The notes beneath the pieces were generated by a model that ran no database searches, had not been told where the DNA came from, and worked only from the letters and a program-made list of their open reading frames with translations. 64,000 bases of DNA, from contig NZ_CP012590.1 of the NCBI RefSeq assembly GCF_001278845.1, forward strand, positions 2,728,001 to 2,792,000, given 5' to 3'. This document shows, one piece after another, positions 31,650 through 40,302 of this stretch. The stretch is from Actinomyces sp. oral taxon 414. GTDB taxonomy: Bacteria > Actinomycetota > Actinomycetes > Actinomycetales > Actinomycetaceae. How positions within the stretch are numbered: position 1 is the first letter of the stretch; each line of letters opens with the position of its first letter. The position numbers were made by a program, and so were the translations under genes.

Positions 31650-32726
31650 ATGAGTCACCGCCGCCCACTCGCCGCGCTCGCGGCCGCCGCCGCGCTCACC
31701 GCCGGGGGCGTCCTGCTGCCCCCCGCCGCGCTCGCCGCCGACCAGCCGCCCCTGGAGTGCGCCGGCCCGGGGTTCCAGTGCGGCGGTCCGGGCCGCTTCG
31801 GCACCCTCGTGGCCTCCTACACGCCCGACCAGCCCGCCCCCGAGGCGGTCTGGGGCGACCCGCAGGTCGACCTGCTGGACTCCCCGGCCGACGTCCTGGA
31901 CGTGGATCCGGGCAGCACGGTCACCAGGAACTACCGGCTTACGATCCCCTCGCAGACCTCCCCGACCTCGCCGCACCGGGTCTCACTGCTCATTGAGAAC
32001 ACCAATGGCATATTCGCCAGTCCCGCGGACATGCGCCTGCACATCACCGACGCGGCGGGGGCCGAGCTGCCCGACGGGACGTGCACCCCCGAGGAGCAGA
32101 GGCTGAACCCGGGCGAGGAGATGATCGTCACCTGCACGGTCCCCGAGGGCGGCGCGCTGCTCACGGCCTTCCGCCGGGGGAACTTCGGCGGGGAGAACCT
32201 GGCCGCCTGGAAGCTCGACTCCCAGACCCAGCCCGACCCGCAGGCCCCGGGGGCGCCCGACGTCGCGCCCGTGGTCACCGTTGACGGCCAGGCCGTGACC
32301 GGGACGGTGGACGAGGAGGGGGTCTGGACGGCCGACGTCGTCGTCACCCGCCAGGCCCCCGACTCCAACGGCGCGCAGGCCGTCTACACCCCGGACATCA
32401 CCGTGGACGGCGCGCCGGCGTCGGTGCCGTCCTTCCGCGTCACCACTAAGGCCGCCGCCGAGCCGACACCCACGTCCACCGCGTCCGCCGAACCGATTCC
32501 CACGGCGAGTGCGACGTCCGCCGCGCCCGCCGATCCGTCCGCGCCCGCGGCCTCGACCACGACGGCCGCATCCGCCGCGTCGGATCCCGGCCGGAAGGGG
32601 CCTGGTGCGGGCGGCTCGCACCTGGCCAACACCGGGGCGCAGACCGCCGGCGCGCTCGGGGCGGTCCTGGTACTCGCGGGCGCCGGAGCCGGCGCCCTCG
32701 CCCTCAGGCGCGCACGCCGGGCCTGA
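31650..32726 (+). CDS. Cell-wall-anchored surface protein with LANTG sorting signal
   Basis: A 358-residue secreted protein. It has a signal peptide (residues 1 to about 30, hydrophobic run ending PPAALAADQ), an extracellular domain of about 220 residues with two cysteine pairs (ECAGPGFQCGG; GTCTPEEQ with IVTCTVPE), a Thr/Ala/Ser/Pro-rich stalk (about 265-315) and a C-terminal sorting signal: LANTG, hydrophobic segment, then RRARRA. LAxTG signals are used by class E sortases in actinobacteria. I do not recognise the ectodomain; it has beta-sandwich character. The upstream DtxR-type box suggests expression when iron is scarce, so a role in iron or heme acquisition is possible but unproven. Confidence 0.85.
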   Translation: MSHRRPLAALAAAAALTAGGVLLPPAALAADQPPLECAGPGFQCGGPGRFGTLVASYTPDQPAPEAVWGDPQVDLLDSPADVLDVDPGSTVTRNYRLTIPSQTSPTSPHRVSLLIENTNGIFASPADMRLHITDAAGAELPDGTCTPEEQRLNPGEEMIVTCTVPEGGALLTAFRRGNFGGENLAAWKLDSQTQPDPQAPGAPDVAPVVTVDGQAVTGTVDEEGVWTADVVVTRQAPDSNGAQAVYTPDITVDGAPASVPSFRVTTKAAAEPTPTSTASAEPIPTASATSAAPADPSAPAASTTTAASAASDPGRKGPGAGGSHLANTGAQTAGALGAVLVLAGAGAGALALRRARRA

Positions 32727-32758
32727 CGCGCCCGGCCGCCACTGCGTGCTCATACGTC

Positions 32759-32790
32759 GAGCGGCCCCGCACGCGTGTGCGGGGCCGCTC
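32759..32790 (+). terminator. Hairpin terminator after the LANTG protein gene
   Basis: A perfect 14-bp stem (GAGCGGCCCCGCAC, 32759-32772, with 32777-32790) and a 4-base loop lie 32 bases after the stop codon. The convergent FKBP gene ends at 32902, so it may serve both directions. Confidence 0.7.
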
Positions 32791-32901
32791 GGGTATTCCA
32801 ACCGACTTGATGCGAGATCGCCGACGGCGGGGCGGCCGGCGGATCGCCGACGCCCGTGACGTCCCGGGCTCACATGACGCCGAGCTCACACGACGTCGGA
32901 C

Positions 32902-33309
32902 TCACATGACGCCGAGGATCTCCGTGACGAAGACGAGGGTGTCGCCGCCCCTGATGCCGGCCTGCGGCACGCCCCGCTCGCCGTAGCCGAGCTCGGAGGG
33001 GATGGACAGCAGGACGCGGCTGCCCACGCGCTGACCGACGAGCCCGTCGTCCCAGCCGCGGATGACCGCGCCCACGCCGATCTGGAAGTCCAGGGGCCGG
33101 CCCCGGTCGTAGGAGTTGTCGAAGACGCGTCCGTTCCAGGTCTGGCCGAGGTAGTGGCAGACGATATGGTCGCCGGCCTCGACGACCGGGCCGTCGCCGG
33201 CGTCGAGGACCTGGACCTGCAGTCCCTCGGGGGCCCCGTCCTCGGGGAAGACGAGCACTGGCTTGGCGCCCTTGGCGCCCTCGACGGTGGGCATATGCGT
33301 GTTGATCAT
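32902..33309 (-). CDS. FKBP-type peptidyl-prolyl cis-trans isomerase
   Basis: A 135-residue single-domain FKBP. Family hallmarks: VEAGDHIVCHYLGQTWNGRVFDNSY, RGRPLDFQIGVGAVIRGWDDGL, VGSRVLLSIPSELGYG and IRGGDTLVFVTEIL. The active-site aromatic and Asp positions (FDNSYDRG, VIRGWD) are present, so it should be catalytic. There is no signal peptide, so it is cytoplasmic. The start is ATG at 33307-33309; ATG at 33294 (MPTVEG) is possible. It stands alone beside a large repeat block. Confidence 0.95.
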   Translation of the reverse strand: MINTHMPTVEGAKGAKPVLVFPEDGAPEGLQVQVLDAGDGPVVEAGDHIVCHYLGQTWNGRVFDNSYDRGRPLDFQIGVGAVIRGWDDGLVGQRVGSRVLLSIPSELGYGERGVPQAGIRGGDTLVFVTEILGVM

Positions 33310-33512
33310 GGGGGCGAGCCTATCGTTCGCGCCCGGAGGCCGCCGAACCCGCGCGCCGGGCCGCGCCGCGCCGGGCCGGGGCGGGCCGGGGCGGCGTCAC
33401 CGCGACCGACCCCGGACGGGGACGGACATGTCATACTCATCACCTGGAAGGTTATTCTGGGATCGTCCGAGTGGTGCTGGTGGGACTCCTGGGACGACCC
33501 GGGGCGGGGGCG

Positions 33513-33632
33513 TGTCCAAATCTGCCACAAAGGCGCTCCGGGCCGGGATCGGCCGCGAAGAAAAGCGCCGAATATCAACGATTCTCTTCCGGCGTTCCGG
33601 CTCGATCCGGGCCTTTGTGGCAGATTTGGACA
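33513..33632 (-). repeat. Family B 120-bp hairpin element, copy B2
   Basis: The arms 33513-33534 and 33611-33632 are perfect 22-bp inverted repeats identical to those of B1. The interior is close to the reverse complement of the B1 interior, with about ten differences by eye. Confidence 0.82.
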
Positions 33633-33745
33633 ACCGGCGCCGCCGCGGGCCCTGTGGGGAGGGCGGTCGTGGACCAGGCGGGCGCCCCGTGCGACCGTGC
33701 TGGCCCCGCGGAGGTGCCGCCGCGGGCCCCGCCCAGGCGCCCCAA

Positions 33746-33864
33746 TCCGCGAGATCGCCACTTAACCCTCGAGAACGTCTGCTAGAGGTACGTTCTCGAG
33801 GGTTACCCGGCGATCTCGGCGGTTAAGTGACGTTCTCGAGGGTTACCCGGCGATCTCGCGGACC
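33746..33864 (-). repeat. Family A nested hairpin repeat, copy A2
   Basis: The inner stem 33764-33778 with 33790-33804 is 15 bp perfect (AACCCTCGAGAACGT) around the loop CTGCTAGAGGT, the reverse complement of the A1 loop. Units GGTTACCCGGCGATCTCG occur twice on the right side. Stem bases differ from A1 in a compensated way (CTCGAG for CGCGAG), so pairing is preserved. Confidence 0.85.
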
Positions 33865-33989
33865 GCCACGCCGATCCCCCACCGCCCCACACCACCGCCC
33901 ACTGAATAACCTTCCTGTTACTTCCAGTCGCCGTCCTGATCCCCGGCCCCGGGCAGAGGGCGGGGTCGGAGCGAATGAGAGGAGTCCCC

Positions 33990-34337
33990 ATGCCTACAAC
34001 CCGCACGATCACCATTGATCCCGCGGTCGGCGCCCGCTACATCTCGCTCTCCGACCGGCCTGTGGCGAGCACGGAGGAGTTCTCCGACAGCATCCTCGTG
34101 GATCTCGACGAGTTCGGGGTCGCCGTCGGGATCGAGGTCCTCGATCCCGACGCCGAACTGCCGCTGACCGACCTGTGCCGACAGCTGCACATCCACAAGG
34201 ATGACGAACCGCACCTCGCCAGACTCCTGCCGACGCTGCGGTACTCGCTGCGGTTCACACTGGTCTCGTCCCCCGACCCGACAATCCGGGCCCGCACGGC
34301 GACGGTGGACCGCTCGTCCTCGTCCCAGGCGGCCTGA
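33990..34337 (+). CDS. DUF2283 family protein
   Basis: A 115-residue protein. The N-terminal 55 residues fit DUF2283: ITIDPAVGARYISLSDRPVA, then SILVDLDEFGVAVGIEVLDP. This short beta-rich domain is often encoded beside toxin-antitoxin genes. The C-terminal part is not recognised. ATG 33990 follows GAGAGGAGTCCCC, which fits better than the upstream in-frame ATG 33975. It lies before the RHH/toxin pair on the same strand. Confidence 0.75.
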   Translation: MPTTRTITIDPAVGARYISLSDRPVASTEEFSDSILVDLDEFGVAVGIEVLDPDAELPLTDLCRQLHIHKDDEPHLARLLPTLRYSLRFTLVSSPDPTIRARTATVDRSSSSQAA

Positions 34338-34441
34338 GGGACGTTGAGCCGGTCCCCGGCTGCTCCGGCCCCGAGTCGGCTCGTGACCGACCGCCCCGTC
34401 CCGCAGACGGGGCGGATATCGATCAGTATTACACTCGTCAC

Positions 34442-34690
34442 ATGGAAACCATTGACGGCGTGCCCGTCACGGACGAGATGATCCAAGCTTGGGCCGATGA
34501 GGCGGAGCGCGGATACGACGTCGAGGTGCTGCGGGCGCATAGTCGCCGCCCCACGGGGGACGACGCGGCGAGGATCGTCCCGGTCCGCATGGATGAGGAC
34601 CTCGTCGCGGCGGTGGATCGGCGCGCCGTCAGGGACGGCACCAGTCGGTCGGAGATCATCCGCTCGGCCGTCCGCGCCTTCGTCGCGTGA
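34442..34690 (+). CDS. Ribbon-helix-helix (CopG-like) antitoxin
   Basis: An 82-residue protein whose C-terminal part is a ribbon-helix-helix DNA-binding fold: ARIVPVRMDEDLVAAVDRRA followed by DGTSRSEIIRSAVRAFV. It is placed directly before, and overlaps by GTGA with, a toxin-like frame (34687 onward), the standard order for such pairs, in which the antitoxin binds toxin and represses the operon. The overlap and the fold support the antitoxin call. Its toxin is broken. Confidence 0.82.
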   Translation: METIDGVPVTDEMIQAWADEAERGYDVEVLRAHSRRPTGDDAARIVPVRMDEDLVAAVDRRAVRDGTSRSEIIRSAVRAFVA

Positions 34691-34926
34691 AGGTCCACCG
34701 CTCGGCGCTCAAGCACGGCGTGAGCACCGAGGACGCCCTTCACGCCGTCGAGCACCGGATCTACGAGAGTCACCCAGACGACGACATGCCGGCCGAGCAA
34801 TTCCTCATGGGATTCGACCGCTGTGGGTGACTCCTGGAGGTCGTCGTCCTCACCTTCGACAGCGGCAACCGACTGGTCATCCACGCCATGAAGGCGCGCC
34901 GCCACCTCCTCGACCTGATCGACTGA
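34687..34926 (+). pseudogene. Toxin-like gene with in-frame stop codon
   Basis: From GTG 34687, which overlaps the antitoxin stop, the frame encodes VKVHRSALKHGVSTEDALHA and HRIYESHPDDD..., meets TGA at 34828-34830 (codon 48), then continues in frame with LLEVVVLTFDSGNRLVIHAM and KARRHLLDLID to 34926. The two halves fit one small protein found after RHH antitoxins in actinobacteria (SALKHGVS at the start, LVIHAM near the end). A single base change would restore it, so this is a recent inactivation or a sequencing error. The enzymatic type of the toxin is unknown. Confidence 0.75.
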
Positions 34927-35231
34927 CGTATCACTCGACGGCGAGGACGGCCCGCCGCCGATTGCGCGTTCTCGAGCGCGAACACGGTCGGGGAACGCGC
35001 AACGGGAGATGCGCGCCGGGCCATGGCGCCGACGTTCGAGCCGGGCTCCGGACGCTCCGGCCCCGCGCTGAGCGCAGCGCCCCGCCCCGTCCCGGGGGCG
35101 GCGGGGCGGGGCGGTGGCGGACCGGTTGACGGCGGTGACGCGGGCGACTCCGCGTTCGTCGCCGGCTCGGGCGCGCCGGCGCGTCCGGCGACGGCCGACG
35201 GCGCGTCGGCCGCGGCCCGGGCGGCGCGGGG
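34927..35231. other. Gene-free gap, nothing recognised
   Basis: The 305 bases between the toxin pseudogene and the convergent Bax-inhibitor-like gene are uniformly G/C-rich with no coding signal, clear hairpin or member of the repeat families. Confidence 0.5.
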
Positions 35232-36194
35232 TCAGTTGTCGCGCAGGATGGCCAGGATGCGCAGGAACTCGACGTAGAGCCACACGATGGTCACGACCAG
35301 GCCGAAGGCTCCCGCCCAGGCGTAGCGGGTGGGCAGGCCGCGCTCGACGCCGCGCTGGATGGCCTCGAAGTCCATGGCCAGGCTGAAGGAGGCCATGACC
35401 ACGGCCAGCACGCCGACGATCAGGCCCAGCGGGATGCCCATGACCTCCACGCCGCGCAGGCCCCACGGGTCGTCGACCACGCCGGTGACCATGAGCAGGA
35501 AGTTGACCACGCTGAACAGCAGGTAGCCGCCCATGGCCACCACGAGAATGCGCGCGGCCCTGCCCGTCACCCGGAAGCCGGCGAACTTGTAGGCGCACAG
35601 CATGACGGTGAAGGTGGCCAGGGTCGCCAGCACCGCCTGGACCACGATGCCCGGGTAGAGGATCTCCATGACACCGGACACGGATCCGAGCATGGCGCCC
35701 TCGAACAGGGCGTAGAGCATAATGAGCACGGGGCTGGGCTCCCGCTTGAAGGAGTTGACCAGGCCCAGGATCAGGGCGCCCACGGCGCCGCCGATCATGA
35801 GCGGGTAGCCCAGGGCCACCGTGTCCGGGTTGGACACGAGGTTCCAGGCCAGGGCCCCCACGGCGAGGATCACGGCGAAGATGCCGGCGGTGCGGATGAT
35901 GACGTCGTCGTAGGTCATCCGCCCGCGATCGACGTTGGTGGCACTGGGGGCGCCGTACTGGGCCTCGAGCTGGGACAGCTGCTGGGGCGAGACGCTCTGG
36001 GGGCCGGCCTGGCCGTAGCCCGCGGGGGCCTGGCCGTACCCGGCGGAGGCCTGCCCGTAAGCGGCCTGGGCCCGCCCGGCCCCGGGCTGGTAGCCGGGCA
36101 TGGTGGGGTAGCCGTTGGGCGTCACCGTCTGGGCCGGGGCGACGGGGCCGCGGCCGTTGAAGGCGGCGCTGCGGGAGAAGAACGGATTACTCAT
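35232..36194 (-). CDS. Bax inhibitor-1/YccA family membrane protein
   Basis: A 320-residue protein with seven hydrophobic segments in the last 220 residues and a soluble N-terminus of about 100 residues containing YGQA/AGYGQ repeats. The membrane part matches the actinobacterial branch of the Bax inhibitor-1/YccA family: MTYDDVIIRTAGIFAVILAV, FEGAMLGSVSGVMEILYPGI, LATLATFTVMLCAYKFAGF and SFSLAMDFEAIQRGVERG near the end. Relatives are pH-sensitive calcium leak channels or protease modulators; the role here is unknown. It is monocistronic; the start is ATG at 36192-36194. Confidence 0.92.
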   Translation of the reverse strand: MSNPFFSRSAAFNGRGPVAPAQTVTPNGYPTMPGYQPGAGRAQAAYGQASAGYGQAPAGYGQAGPQSVSPQQLSQLEAQYGAPSATNVDRGRMTYDDVIIRTAGIFAVILAVGALAWNLVSNPDTVALGYPLMIGGAVGALILGLVNSFKREPSPVLIMLYALFEGAMLGSVSGVMEILYPGIVVQAVLATLATFTVMLCAYKFAGFRVTGRAARILVVAMGGYLLFSVVNFLLMVTGVVDDPWGLRGVEVMGIPLGLIVGVLAVVMASFSLAMDFEAIQRGVERGLPTRYAWAGAFGLVVTIVWLYVEFLRILAILRDN

Positions 36195-36504
36195 CTGTGA
36201 ACATGTCCTCTCGATCTCGGGGACGGGTGCGCTCCGGCGCTGCCCGGGGCGCGCTGCGGTATCACCGCAAAGCCTGCCACATGCAACAGGCCGGCACTTC
36301 CCCGCATTCCCGCCGGCGCCCTCCGGCGCCGCATCTCCTCCCCGAGGAGGAAGCGCCTCCGCCTGGGGGTCCGCCGGGCCCGGCCGCAGGTTTCATCTTC
36401 GGGGCCGATGGGCTCCGCTGCCCGCTTCCCTAACCTGAATCCATCACACGGCGCCGGCCCTCATCGGCCGCAGTCGCCACCACCACCCAGGAATGAGCTG
36501 AACG
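36195..36504. other. Divergent gap between the Bax-inhibitor-like and ABC transporter genes
   Basis: 310 bases that should hold promoters in both directions. I see only a G/C-rich inverted repeat (GCCGGCGCC...GGCGCC near 36314-36332) and no recognisable operator, RNA or repeat-family member. Confidence 0.4.
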
Positions 36505-37449
36505 ATGATCGAAGCATCCGGTCTCACCAAGCGCTACGGCGCCAAGACCGCCGTCGACCACATCTCCTTCACCATCGAGCCGGGCACCGTCACCGGCTTC
36601 CTCGGCCCCAACGGCGCCGGCAAGTCCACCACCATGCGCCTGATCATGGGCCTGGACAAGCCCACCGAGGGCAACGTCAAAATCAACGGCCGCTCCTACC
36701 AGGACCTGACCGCCCCCCTGTGCGAGGTCGGCGCCCTTCTGGACGCCAAGGGCCTGCACGGCTCGCGCACCGCCCGGGCGCACCTGACCCAGCTCGCCGT
36801 CTCCAACGGCATCCCCACCCGCCGCGTCGACGAAGTCCTCGACATCACCGGCCTGACGCCCGTGGCCAAGAAGCGTGTCAAGGGATTCAGCCTGGGCATG
36901 GGCCAGCGCCTGGGCATCGCCGCCGCCCTGCTGGGCGACCCGAGGATCCTCATCTTCGACGAGCCCGTCAACGGCCTGGACCCCGAGGGCGTCAAGTGGG
37001 TCCGCGAGACCTGCCGGCGCCTGGCCGGCGAGGGCCGCACCGTTTTCATCTCCTCCCACCTCATGAGCGAGATGGCCCAGACCGCCGACCACCTCATTGT
37101 CATCGGCCGCGGCCGCATCCTCACCTCCGGCCCCGTCAACGAGGTCATCGCTTCCGTCACCTCCGACGTCGTGCGCGTCACCAGCCCCGGCGCCGCCTCC
37201 CTGGCCCGGGCCCTCCAGGGCGCCGGCATCGCCGTCGAGCTCAAGGACGCCACCACCCTGACGACGACGGAGGCCCCCGCCGCCCGCATCGGCGAGATCG
37301 CGGCCGCCAACGGCGTCGTCCTGCACGAGCTGACCACCATCCACGCCAGCCTCGAGGACGCCTACCTCGAACTGACCGGCAACGAGGTCGAGTACACCAC
37401 CGGGCCGGGCAGCCGCCCCGCCCCCGTCCCCGTCCGGCGGAGCGCCTGA
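36505..37449 (+). CDS. ABC transporter ATP-binding protein (ABC-2 exporter type)
   Basis: A 314-residue ATPase. Walker A FLGPNGAGKSTTMRLIMGL, signature FSLGMGQRLGIAAALLGDP (degenerate LGMGQ form, common in DrrA/CcmA-like exporters), Walker B ILIFDEPVNGLDPEG and the H-loop FISSHLMSEMAQTADHL. The extra 90 C-terminal residues resemble drug/lantibiotic exporter ATPases. It is followed by a permease gene and a NarL-type two-component system, so it probably exports or gives resistance to a membrane-active compound. The start ATG 36505 has GGAATGAG upstream (moderate). Confidence 0.95.
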   Translation: MIEASGLTKRYGAKTAVDHISFTIEPGTVTGFLGPNGAGKSTTMRLIMGLDKPTEGNVKINGRSYQDLTAPLCEVGALLDAKGLHGSRTARAHLTQLAVSNGIPTRRVDEVLDITGLTPVAKKRVKGFSLGMGQRLGIAAALLGDPRILIFDEPVNGLDPEGVKWVRETCRRLAGEGRTVFISSHLMSEMAQTADHLIVIGRGRILTSGPVNEVIASVTSDVVRVTSPGAASLARALQGAGIAVELKDATTLTTTEAPAARIGEIAAANGVVLHELTTIHASLEDAYLELTGNEVEYTTGPGSRPAPVPVRRSA

Positions 37450-37499
37450 GCCCCCGCCGCAACCGGTCGTCATAGAGATGTCATAGAGAAGAGCACGTC

Positions 37500-38390
37500 A
37501 TGAACGCCGCAACCGCCATCGCCGCCCCCGCCGTCCAGCACGCCCCGTCCACGGAGTCGTCCATGGGATCCTCCCGCGCCGCGGCCCGCGTCTCCGCCGC
37601 CTCTGCCCGCCAGACCCCCGTCCGCGCCATCCGCTCCGAGTGGATCAAGCTGCGCACCCTGCGCTCGACCTGGGTGACCGCCGTCATCACCCTGTTCCTG
37701 ACCACCGGAGTCGGCACCCTGGTGACCGTCATCACCTCCAACCCCAAGTACTTCGGCTCGGGCAGCTGGAAGATGGCGATCCTCGGCGCCTCCTTCGGAC
37801 AGATCGTCGTCGCGGTCCTCGGGGCGCTGGTCATCACCGGCGAGTACTCCTCCGGGCAGATCCGCTCCTCCCTGGCCGCCGTGCCCCGCCGCTCCCGCCT
37901 GTTCTGGGCCAAGGCGATGGTCATGACCGTGTGGTCCTTCGCCCTGGGGGCGCTCTCCATCCTGCTGATCTGGGCCCTGTCCACTCCTCTCATCGGCGAG
38001 CGCGCCACCTCCCTGACCAACCACAAGTTCCTCGGCTACGTGTGGGGCACCGGCCTGGCCTACGCCGGCATCGGCCTCATGGCCCTGGGCCTGGGCTTCC
38101 TCATGCGCTCGACCGCCGGTTCCATCACCGTCGTGTCCAGCCTCCTGTTCATCCTCAACCTCCCGCTGAGCATCGCCTCCAACTTCTGGAGCTGGGCGGG
38201 CGAGGCCCTCTACCTCACCCCGTCCGTGACCATCTCCGCCGTCACCGACCCCTTCAGCGTGCAGTCCAACTGGGCCGCCGGCTCCCCCGCCCCGTGGATC
38301 AGCCACTCCGCCGCCGTCGCCGTCTTCGCCGCCTGGGTCCTGGTCCCGCTGCTCGCCGGCTGGATCGCCTTCACCAGCCGCGACGCCTGA
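37500..38390 (+). CDS. ABC-2 type transporter permease
   Basis: A 296-residue integral membrane protein with six hydrophobic segments after a soluble N-terminus (about 40 residues, Ala/Ser-rich). The motif VRAIRSEWIKLRTLRSTWVT before the first membrane segment is typical of ABC-2 permeases that pair with single-domain ATPases; TGEYSSGQIRSSLAAVPRRS is the usual cytoplasmic loop (EYxxGTI-type). It follows its ATPase gene by 50 bases and belongs to the same operon. Substrate unknown. Confidence 0.93.
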   Translation: MNAATAIAAPAVQHAPSTESSMGSSRAAARVSAASARQTPVRAIRSEWIKLRTLRSTWVTAVITLFLTTGVGTLVTVITSNPKYFGSGSWKMAILGASFGQIVVAVLGALVITGEYSSGQIRSSLAAVPRRSRLFWAKAMVMTVWSFALGALSILLIWALSTPLIGERATSLTNHKFLGYVWGTGLAYAGIGLMALGLGFLMRSTAGSITVVSSLLFILNLPLSIASNFWSWAGEALYLTPSVTISAVTDPFSVQSNWAAGSPAPWISHSAAVAVFAAWVLVPLLAGWIAFTSRDA

Positions 38391-38664
38391 GCCCGCGGGT
38401 CGGCCGAAGCACAGGCAGGGACACGGCCGGCCCGCTGCCCGCCGACGGCGCCCCGGACACACCGCCCGGGGCGCCGTCGGCCCCTGCGATCCCGCCGCCC
38501 CGCCCTCCCCCGCCCGACCGACCTCACCCGTCCCCCTCCCGACCGACCTCCCCCGTCCGACCGATCTCCTCCCTCCTCCCCCGGCCCCGCCGCCCCGTCC
38601 GCGCGGCACAATGACCCCGACGGCCGAGGCGCCCCACTTCAACAACCCGATTAAGGAGCGGAAT

Positions 38665-40302
38665 ATGAGCATCCCGCCCACTGCGTCACGGCTTCTGCGC
38701 TGGCAGAACCGGCACACGGTGCTGACCGACAGCGCGGTGGCGCTCCTCCTGCTCGTCATCGTCTGCGTCACGGGCTTCTCGCAGACGTCGCCCTTCCCGC
38801 TGCGGTCCTGGGCCCCGGCCTCGCTGGCCGCCATGGGGCTGGCCACCGGGGGCCTGTGCCTGCGGCGCCGCTACCCGATGACCGCCTGGGCCGCCGTCGT
38901 CATCGCCCCGGCCCTGGAGATGCTCGGGGCCCGGCTCATCTCGGACATCAACGTCCCCGACCTCCCCCAGCTGCTCGACCTCTACATGATCCTCGGCACG
39001 CCGCTGTGCCTGGTCGCCGTGGCCATGCACCACCACGCCCGCCGGGCCTTCGCCACCGCATTCGTCTCCGCGGCGCCCATCGTCCTGGCCGAGCGCTGGG
39101 TCGGGTACTCCTCTTACGAGTACCTGGTGTTCGAGTACGTCGTGCTCACCCTCTTCAGCATTATCGGGGTCCTGATCGGGCTCCTGCTCAAGGTGCAGAA
39201 GGCCCAACTGCAGGAGTTCGAGATGCGCTCGGCCCGCCTCGCCCTGGCCCGCGAGCAGTCGGCCATGCTGGCGGCCGCCAACGAGCGCAGCCGGATCGCC
39301 CGTGAGATGCACGACGTCGTCGCCCACTCCCTGGCCGTCATGATCACCATGTCCGACGGCGCCGCCGCGGCCATCGATCGCAACCCGCAGATGGCCAAGG
39401 AGGCCCTAGAGGTCCTCGCGGAGACCGGGCGCACCGCCCTGGCCGACACGCGGCGCCTGGTCGGGGTGCTGCGCGACGACCCCGGCGCCAGCTCGGCCCC
39501 CTCGTCGCGGGCGGCCGCGCCGGACCGGGCGGAGAGCGGGGGCCCCGCCGTGGGGCCCGGCGGATTATCCGGGGGCCCGGGCGGGTTTTCCGCGGACCCC
39601 GGCCATCTCGGCCATCCGGGCGGTCCCGGCGGTCCGGGCGGTCCCGCCGCCCCGCCGACGGCGCCCGCGCGAGCGCCGCTGTCGCGCCGTCGTCGAGCCG
39701 GATCCGCGAGCTCGCCCGGCACGGGCGGGTCGATCCCGGTGGTGCGGGACCTGCCGGTGCCCGAATTCGCCCCCCCGGGCACGGTGGCCCCGGCCGAGCC
39801 CAGCGAGCAGATCGCCGACCTGCGCCGTCGCGCCACCGACGCCGCCGCGGACCGCAGCACCGGCCAGACCCCCACGGCGCCCGCCCCCGAGCAGGCCGAC
39901 CTGGCGGTGCTCGTCAGCCGGTTCCAGAGCGCGGGCGTGCCGGTGAAGTACTCCTGGATCGGCCGCGAGCTGCCCGACGACAAGGGGCTCCAGCTCACCC
40001 TGTTCCGTATCGCCCAGGAGGCGATGACCAATATCCTGCGCTACGCGCCCACGACGAAGAGGGTCGAGGTCACCGTCTCCCGGCACGCGGGCACCGCCGT
40101 GCTCACCGTGGACAACGACGCCGCGCCCGGCTCGCGGCCCATGCACGGTTCGGGCAAGGGGCTGATCGGCATGCGCGAGCGCGCCGCCGTCTATGGTGGG
40201 ACCGTGGACGCCGGACCGACGTCCACCGGATGGCGCGTGCGCGCCGTACTGCGCTGGGACGAGGACGACGAAGGGACATCCCCATGGCAGATGCCGCTGT
40301 GA
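38665..40302 (+). CDS. Sensor histidine kinase, NarL-type (HisKA_3)
   Basis: A 545-residue membrane kinase. Four or five hydrophobic segments occupy residues 20-170; the dimerisation helix has the phospho-acceptor His216 in SRIAREMHDVVAHSLAVMI; the ATPase domain has NILRYAP and GSGKGLIGMRERAAVYGG at the C-terminus. Between them lies an unusual 130-150 residue Gly/Pro/Ala linker (for example GGLSGGPGGF, GGPGGPGG). ATG 38665 follows AAGGAGCG; the longer frame from 38611 has no such site. Its end overlaps the response regulator gene. It probably senses envelope stress and controls the neighbouring ABC exporter. Confidence 0.94.
   Translation: MSIPPTASRLLRWQNRHTVLTDSAVALLLLVIVCVTGFSQTSPFPLRSWAPASLAAMGLATGGLCLRRRYPMTAWAAVVIAPALEMLGARLISDINVPDLPQLLDLYMILGTPLCLVAVAMHHHARRAFATAFVSAAPIVLAERWVGYSSYEYLVFEYVVLTLFSIIGVLIGLLLKVQKAQLQEFEMRSARLALAREQSAMLAAANERSRIAREMHDVVAHSLAVMITMSDGAAAAIDRNPQMAKEALEVLAETGRTALADTRRLVGVLRDDPGASSAPSSRAAAPDRAESGGPAVGPGGLSGGPGGFSADPGHLGHPGGPGGPGGPAAPPTAPARAPLSRRRRAGSASSPGTGGSIPVVRDLPVPEFAPPGTVAPAEPSEQIADLRRRATDAAADRSTGQTPTAPAPEQADLAVLVSRFQSAGVPVKYSWIGRELPDDKGLQLTLFRIAQEAMTNILRYAPTTKRVEVTVSRHAGTAVLTVDNDAAPGSRPMHGSGKGLIGMRERAAVYGGTVDAGPTSTGWRVRAVLRWDEDDEGTSPWQMPL

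Larger units (their letters stand above)
33446..33915 (-). other. Composite repeat block (families B + A), mirror image of the 2.5-kb block
   Basis: This gene-free region carries B2, about 110 bases of spacer, then A2, in reverse orientation to the block at 2479-2925; spacer and outer flank are also recognisably homologous. Here the block is bounded by a 12-bp inverted repeat, GGAAGGTTATTC (33446-33457) and GAATAACCTTCC (33904-33915). The same 12-mer precedes A3 at 41088-41099. It looks like an element with defined ends, but encodes no evident protein. Confidence 0.7.

Noticed and set aside
34687..34926. Programmed read-through or selenocysteine at the TGA in the toxin-like gene
   Set aside because: No SECIS-like hairpin is evident after the TGA and no selenoprotein is known in this family; mutation is simpler.
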